NCBI GenBank assembly: GCA_949357655.1
Contig: CASHTG010000012.1
Span: forward strand, 2,666,001-2,730,000
Direction: 5' to 3'
Source of the DNA: Parascedosporium putredinis
Taxonomy: Eukaryota; Ascomycota; Sordariomycetes; Microascales; Microascaceae
DNA length: 64,000 nucleotides
Shown here: in pieces, positions 58,477-64,000 of the stretch
How the letters are laid out: each line of letters opens with the position of its first letter
How positions within the stretch are numbered: position 1 is the stretch's first letter
Program-made: the position numbers and the translations under genes
The notes under the pieces: model-generated
Told to the model about the DNA's origin: nothing
The model's input: the letters and a program-made list of their open reading frames with translations, nothing else
Database searches by the model: none

Positions 58477-61033
58477 AGGACCGCAAGTTGGTTGGACGGA
58501 AATAGGTCCCTTTGCTCATGACGCAGGCCCATCATAGCTCCCTAAATCTTCGCCGCGCAACAGAACACATGCTAATCTTCATTCTGCAAAGGGCCTGCCC
58601 CTAAACCCGCATATATCATCATAACAATACTAGAAGGGGAAAAAACTGCTTCTAGATTTAAGCAGCTACCCTGCGGTGGCCGCTTCACTCTTAAATTTCT
58701 AAGCCACCCACATATGCTTACTACTTTAGCCAGCTTAGACCTCGCAGAGCGACGCGTGAATTCTGTCTCACACGCTTCTGGATCAGGGACTCTCCATTGG
58801 CCCGCGCTTTCTAGGCATGGACCGCCGGTCGATCCTTCACACATAAAGACCCAGCGAAATGAACCCGAATCCAGTCAATACACTCGAACGAGATCCTGAC
58901 TTGGGTCCCTTTTTTGTTGTTCTTTTTCTTTTTTTTTCTCTCTCTTTTGTGATGTTCTTTCTTTCTTTCTCCACCACTTCCTATACTGAGAGGACACCAA
59001 TCTTCTTTAACCACCCTCTTCCTTGCCTCCTTTTCCTTGTGAGAGTCGCCTCCAGACCGTACGGCTTCCGTCCACGAGAATCCGCAACGTTGCAGAGATA
59101 TGCGTATTGCATGGCATCGGAGCACTCTCAAAGGATTGGCGAATTTGTGATTATATGCAAGCCCTTGCTTTCCTCAAGTGAACTGACTAGCTGGACCCGG
59201 CCGTGATTGACACCGTTTGGCGCCATGGGGTAACGGGTGATGCTGGGCATGCAGGTAGGTGTGGGGAAGGAAGGGTCCCGGGGTCGGGGAATACCTCTCG
59301 CGCTGCCGTTCAACTGCACCGTTCTCTTATTCGCGTTTACGCAAATCTATACTCCCTGCGCGCCTAGGCCGGGCTGCTTTTGGGTGACCGCTTTTAACAA
59401 GATACTCTCAGGTTTCTTTTCTTAGTTTCTGAAACGTTGCTTTTGCCGTGTTCCTGTCTACCTTGCCCGCGACAATACGCAGTTTACTCAGACAGGAGCA
59501 ACAACAACATTGCCCTTTGCGAACCGGGTGTTTCGACACCTATTTCTCTTTCCATTGGCCCAAAAGGGGTGTACTGAGAGCTGGTTTTGGCCGCCTTGCG
59601 ACCAAGCTCCTTACCAACTCGAGGGTCACCTCGCCTGCCCGTCGCCTTGGGGATGTCCGACCGGACAATGGTCGCTCACTACACCAATTCTAGATCGTTC
59701 TATCCGCAGCTCCCTACACCCTACCTGCCATATTTGCAGCTGGCAGCTGACTTCATGGGGATGCCTTGATCTAGTCTGCAGACTCAGACCTCTCTCGTAT
59801 GCGCTGGCATATCCTTTTACCCGCATCTTCTGTCCCCTCTTGACTCTTTTCTTTTTCCCATTCTATTCTTGTTCTTGGTTTCTCCCTTCTTTGTCTATAA
59901 CATTGATAGCGAACCCACTGGCTAGCGGTATCCGTCCGCAAGCCAAACCTGCATACTAAATGTCACATCTCGGGGATCTACGGGGAGTTTCACCGGGCTT
60001 CCGCTAGGGATCTTGGATGCCTCTCAGCCACGAATCACTGCCTGAAAGGTCACTTGCTGGACAGGTCTAGGCCAGAGACTGGGGCTGGGACCCGAGAGAG
60101 GAAGTCCGTAGAGGCCTTGTCTGGTGGACTTGTGCCTGCTCAATATTTATTCAGGCGACCGCTGAGATATCCTCTTCCGCTGATATATCGGAGTTGGCTT
60201 ACACGAGACGGCGGAAGTTGCATTGCATCACTATTATTAGCAAACGGCCTGGCTTGAGCGCACCTGGCCCGTTCAGTGTAATGCTGGGCTGCCTTCAAAG
60301 GAACGGATATCAAATTGTGGCTCCTTGCTACACATCTCTTCTAGGTTGGCCGGACAGTCAATCCGCTTTCGTTTTGGCGCTTTCTCGGCCGCTTCTTAGG
60401 CAAGGCTGATTCAACTGGCGTCACCATAACATCGAGAGACCTCGACGCTGGGTAGTGGCCCCGCGGTTCCGCCACCCTGGTTCTTCTGCCGTTTGCTCTC
60501 TCCAAGATTCACACCCTTTCGTCCTTGAACACCCCCCTTCTCTATCCCTCTCTCTCTCTCTTCCCCACCCCTCTTGCAGGCTATCTTTTGTAGCCGTGTC
60601 CGAGAGAAGGAGCGTCCTCACATATGTGGGCAATATTCCCCTCTCTTGACTTTCGGTCACCGATGGGGTGTGTGGGGCAGACGGACTTGGCTCTGCAGAC
60701 TCCAATTACTGATATGTGGATCCGGGCGTGTGTATACGAGTGTAAGTCTCCCCAAATCGTAGACATGGCCACACCCCTTTCGCGCCTAGGCCGGTCCCTG
60801 GTTGGACTTTGGTCTATGCACCCGCGAGGCGGTTTCCAAGTACTGCGACTCAACCGGATATTTTTGGCCGCTAACGAGAGGTCAAAGCCATGCGGGTCGT
60901 ATCATGAGCCTGCTCGACGAGCTGACCGACCTCTCAAGATCAATATAAGTTGAAGCCAAAGCTCCAAGCTCCCTCAGACTAAGCTCCGTTCTCGATTCTC
61001 CTCCGCAAACAACCGCCAGCTCGCTTTTCCGAA

Positions 61034-64000
61034 ATGGCCGACACGGACAAGATGGCGTTTCTCCTCTTTGGAGACCAGTCTCTGGATACCCATGGATTCC
61101 TCGCAGAATTCTGCCGGCAGGGTAATCCAAGCATTCTGGCCAAGGCGTTCATGGAGAGAGCTTCCCATGCTCTACGAGACGAAGTTGATCGCTTGAGCAA
61201 GCTGGAGCGTGCCAATATCCCCTCTTTCAAGACACTCTACCAACTCAACGAGAAGTACTACACACAAGAGCGAAAGCATCCCGGCATCGACAGTGCCCTG
61301 CTCTGCATCGCGCAACTGGCTCATTACATTGAGTAAGTACGCCCCTGTCCGTTCACTCGTTTTGATCTTCTTGTCATCCTTCGGCCCAAGAATATCAACC
61401 GCCGGAGTTAATGAAGCACATGGATGGATGCTAATGCTCGGACCTAGCCGAGTTGAGAAGACACCCGAACAATGGACTCGTCACGACCAGACCTTCTTTG
61501 TTGGTTTCTGCACCGGTCTTTTTGCCGCCTCCGCTATCGCTTCAACACCCACCGTCTCTACCTTGATACCCCTTGCTATTCAAACTGTATTGCTAGCATT
61601 CCGCACCGGGTCCTATGCTGGCGCATTGGCCGAGAGGCTTTCCCCGCTTGCCTCGGGCACGGAGCCGTGGACCATGATTTTCCCCGGTGTCGGTGAAGAG
61701 GAAGCTACCAAGGCGCTCTTGGATCTCTCCAAGTCCAAGGTTCGTGGCCATCCTGTTGGTTGGCGTGATGGCACCCATATTAAAAAAGCAAAGATTGATT
61801 CTAACCTCCCATCAATAGCAATTACCGTCGACTAGCCGCGCATACGTCAGCGCCGTAGCCCCTCGAGCATCGCCATATCCGGCCCGCCCACCACGCTTCG
61901 GACTGTCGTAGAGCAGCGCCTCTTCGGGTCTAATCCTCTCACCATTCCGGTGTACGCGCCCTATCACGCTCCACATCTCCATGCTAGCGTGGATATCGAA
62001 GAGCTGCTTCAGCTCGATTCGCCCGAAATGCGGGCCGTTATGGAAGACGCGAAGCCCCGATCGCCCCTCATGTCCTCCAACGGCACTTGGTTCAAGGAGG
62101 AAACGACGAGGGATCTTCTCAAGGCCGTAGTGTGGGAGTGCCTTAACGAGCCCCTACGCTTCAGCCAGGCATTCGAGAGCTGCGCGCAAGCTGCCAAGTC
62201 GTTTCGAGGACGCCACTGCCTCATTATCCCACACGGGCCAACTCAGGCCGCCGAGACCCTCGCCAAGGTTGTCGAGGCCGAGACTACGCTCGTGGTGGAC
62301 GTCGTGAAGGGTTTAAAGATTCACAAGGAGAGCATCGGCTCCTCCATCGGCAACCACGGCCCCCAGCTTGGGCGGTGCCGTCTCGCAATCGTCGGTATGG
62401 CTGGGAGGTTCCCTGATGCGGCTAGCCACGAAAAGCTTTGGGAGCTTCTGGCAAAGGGACTCGATGTCCATAGGGTCGTGCCCAAGGATCGCTTCCCTGT
62501 CGAGACCCACGTCGACCCCACTGGCAAGGCCGTCAACACTAGCCACACGCCTTACGGATGTTGGATTGAGGAACCCGGTCTCTTCGATCCCCGTTTCTTT
62601 AACATGTCCCCGCGTGAGGCTTTCCAAACCGACCCAATGCAGCGGATGGCCATGACAACTGCATATGAGGCGCTTGAGATGTCTGGATACGTGCCCAATA
62701 GGACGCCATCTACGCAGCTTGACAGAATCGGCACCTTCTACGGCCAAACCTCCGATGACTGGCGAGAAATCAATGCCGCGCAGGAGGTGGACACTTATTT
62801 CATCACCGGCGGTGTTCGAGCCTTTGGGCCTGGCCGAATCAATTATCACTTCGGTTTCAGTGGTCCCAGTCTGTGCATTGACACTGCCTGCTCGTCAAGC
62901 GCGGCTGCGCTTCAAGTAGCGTGCACGTCCCTGTGGTCGAACGAGTGTGACACTGCAATCGTTGGTGGCCTCTCGTGCATGACGAACTCGGACATCTTTT
63001 CTGGTCTGAGCAGAGGACAATTCCTTTCCAAAAGGGTCCTTGCGCGACCTTTGACAATGGCGCTGATGGATACTGCCGCGCCGACGCGTGCGCTTCCGTA
63101 ATCGTCAAGCGTCTCGACGACGCGCTTGCTGAAAAGGATAACGTTTTGGCCGTTATTCTTGGCACTTCCACCAACCACTCGGCCGATGCCATTTCCATCA
63201 CCCATCCTCACGGACCAACTCAATCCGTGCTCTCGAGGGCTATCCTCGACGAGGCTGGTGTCGATCCTCTCGATGTTGACTATGTCGAGATGCATGGTAC
63301 CGGCACGCAGGCTGGCGATGGTACAGAGATGGTTAGTGTCACCAACGTCTTCGCTCCCGCCAAGAGAAAGCGGCCGGCCGACCGCCCGCTTTATCTCGGC
63401 GCAGTCAAAAGTAATGTGGGCCACGGCGAGGCCGCTTCAGGCGTAACCGCGCTCATCAAGGTTCTCATGATGCTCCAGAAGAATTCCATTCCGCCCCATG
63501 TTGGTATCAAGGGGAGATCAACAAGACTTTTCCCGCAGATCTATCCGAGAGGAATGTCAACATTGCTTTTCACATGACTCCGTTTGTGAGGAACGACGGA
63601 AAGCCGAGGAAGATCTTTGTGAACAATTTCAGTGCCGCGGGCGGTAACACTGGTCTTCTCCTTGAGGAAGCTCCTAAATACGAGCCGGCCCTCGAGGATC
63701 CACGCTCGACACATATCATTACGGTGACTGGGAAATCCAAGTCTGCCATGATCCGCAATGCTGAAGGCCTCGTCGCGTGGATGGATAAGAACCCTAGCAC
63801 ACCCGTCTCGCACGTGGCATACAGCACAACCGCACGCCGTATCCAGCATTACTGGCGTATGAACGTGGCGGCATCCGACCTCTCCGAAGCTCAGGTCCTG
63901 ATCAAGGACAGACTCAAGGAAAACTTTGTTCCCATCTCTACAGAACAACCAAAGGTCGTCTTCCTCTTCACTGGCCAGGGTTCTCACTATGCCGGTCTCG
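61034..64000 (+). CDS. non-reducing polyketide synthase, 5' part (SAT-KS-start of AT), truncated by the window
   Basis: Exons 61034-61332, 61448-61739 and 61819 to the edge. The start opens MADTDKMAFLLFGDQSLDTH. The starter-unit acyltransferase domain has the catalytic GFCTG (GXCXG) and the later VYAPYHAPHLH. A ketosynthase follows from about 62380 (RLAIVGMAGRFPD), with active-site Cys in DTACSSSAAALQ and the two His motifs EMHGTGTQAGDGTEM and KSNVGHGEAASG. The acyltransferase begins near 63950 (VVFLFTGQGSHYAGL) and is cut at the window end. SAT-KS-AT order is diagnostic of fungal non-reducing PKS, which build aromatic polyketides such as pigments and mycotoxins; the product cannot be told from this part. 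Three bases are missing: 61859-61862 (C run), about 63033, and the G run 63511-63514. Confidence 0.96.

Larger units (their letters stand above)
51446..61033. other. very long gene-free stretch before the polyketide synthase
   Basis: In 9.6 kb I cannot support any gene on either strand. The region is not strongly AT-rich and shows no clear terminal repeats. It contains simple repeats (55181-55204, 57883-57918), a 26-base perfect palindrome (56117-56142) and a fragment resembling the left edge of the window (58454-58476). The last kilobase should contain the PKS promoter. Small or divergent genes could have been missed. Confidence 0.4.

Noticed and set aside
59448..59959. 149-codon plus-strand frame between oxidase and PKS
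   Set aside because: Cys/Trp/Pro-rich without domain content. Overlapping frames on the same strand are similar, so this is probably chance.

Overview
The window looks like nuclear DNA of a filamentous ascomycete (Pezizomycotina, probably a Sordariomycete, although I cannot place it further). The genes are GC-rich and split by short introns (about 50-130 nt) with GTAAGT-like donors, CTAAC-like branch sites and YAG acceptors. The protein set is typical of such fungi: a Nup2-type nucleoporin, TFIIH Tfb5, a CnjB-type zinc-knuckle protein, class II aldolase, a GT90 enzyme, an ArfGAP-UBA protein, a Fet3-like multicopper oxidase and a non-reducing polyketide synthase with an SAT domain. I see no tRNA, rRNA, CRISPR array or intact transposon.

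Layout. 0-14 kb is a compact housekeeping stretch: a long disordered protein (975-4922, +), a zinc-knuckle protein (6021-7584, -), an aldo-keto reductase (9717-11113, +), a dienoyl-CoA isomerase-like protein (11847-12984, +) and the tiny split gene tfb5 (13436-14012, -). 16-40 kb holds fructose-bisphosphate aldolase (16455-18258, +), a small single-pass membrane protein with PY motifs (21910-22496, +), Nup2 (24230-28068, -), a LETM1-like mitochondrial protein (28992-30136, +), an M3 metallopeptidase with unusual codon use (32028-34308, +), the ArfGAP-UBA protein (36468-38815, +) and a GT90 glycosyltransferase (39185-40664, -). 40-61 kb is gene-poor, with one doubtful small gene (43440-44031, -) and the multicopper oxidase (49371-51445, +). 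At the right edge a non-reducing PKS begins (61034, +) and runs off the window in its acyltransferase domain. It is probably the first gene of a secondary-metabolite cluster lying mostly outside.

The strongest property of the sequence itself is technical. Nearly every real gene carries one or more single-base deletions, mostly in C or G runs. Adding one base at each point restores the family-typical protein and makes the summed exons divisible by three. I count about 29 such sites and no insertions. I read this as uncorrected homopolymer undercalling in the assembly, not gene decay, so genes below are called as intact loci with the break positions given. Start and stop positions are in window coordinates; exon lists give the plus-strand spans.
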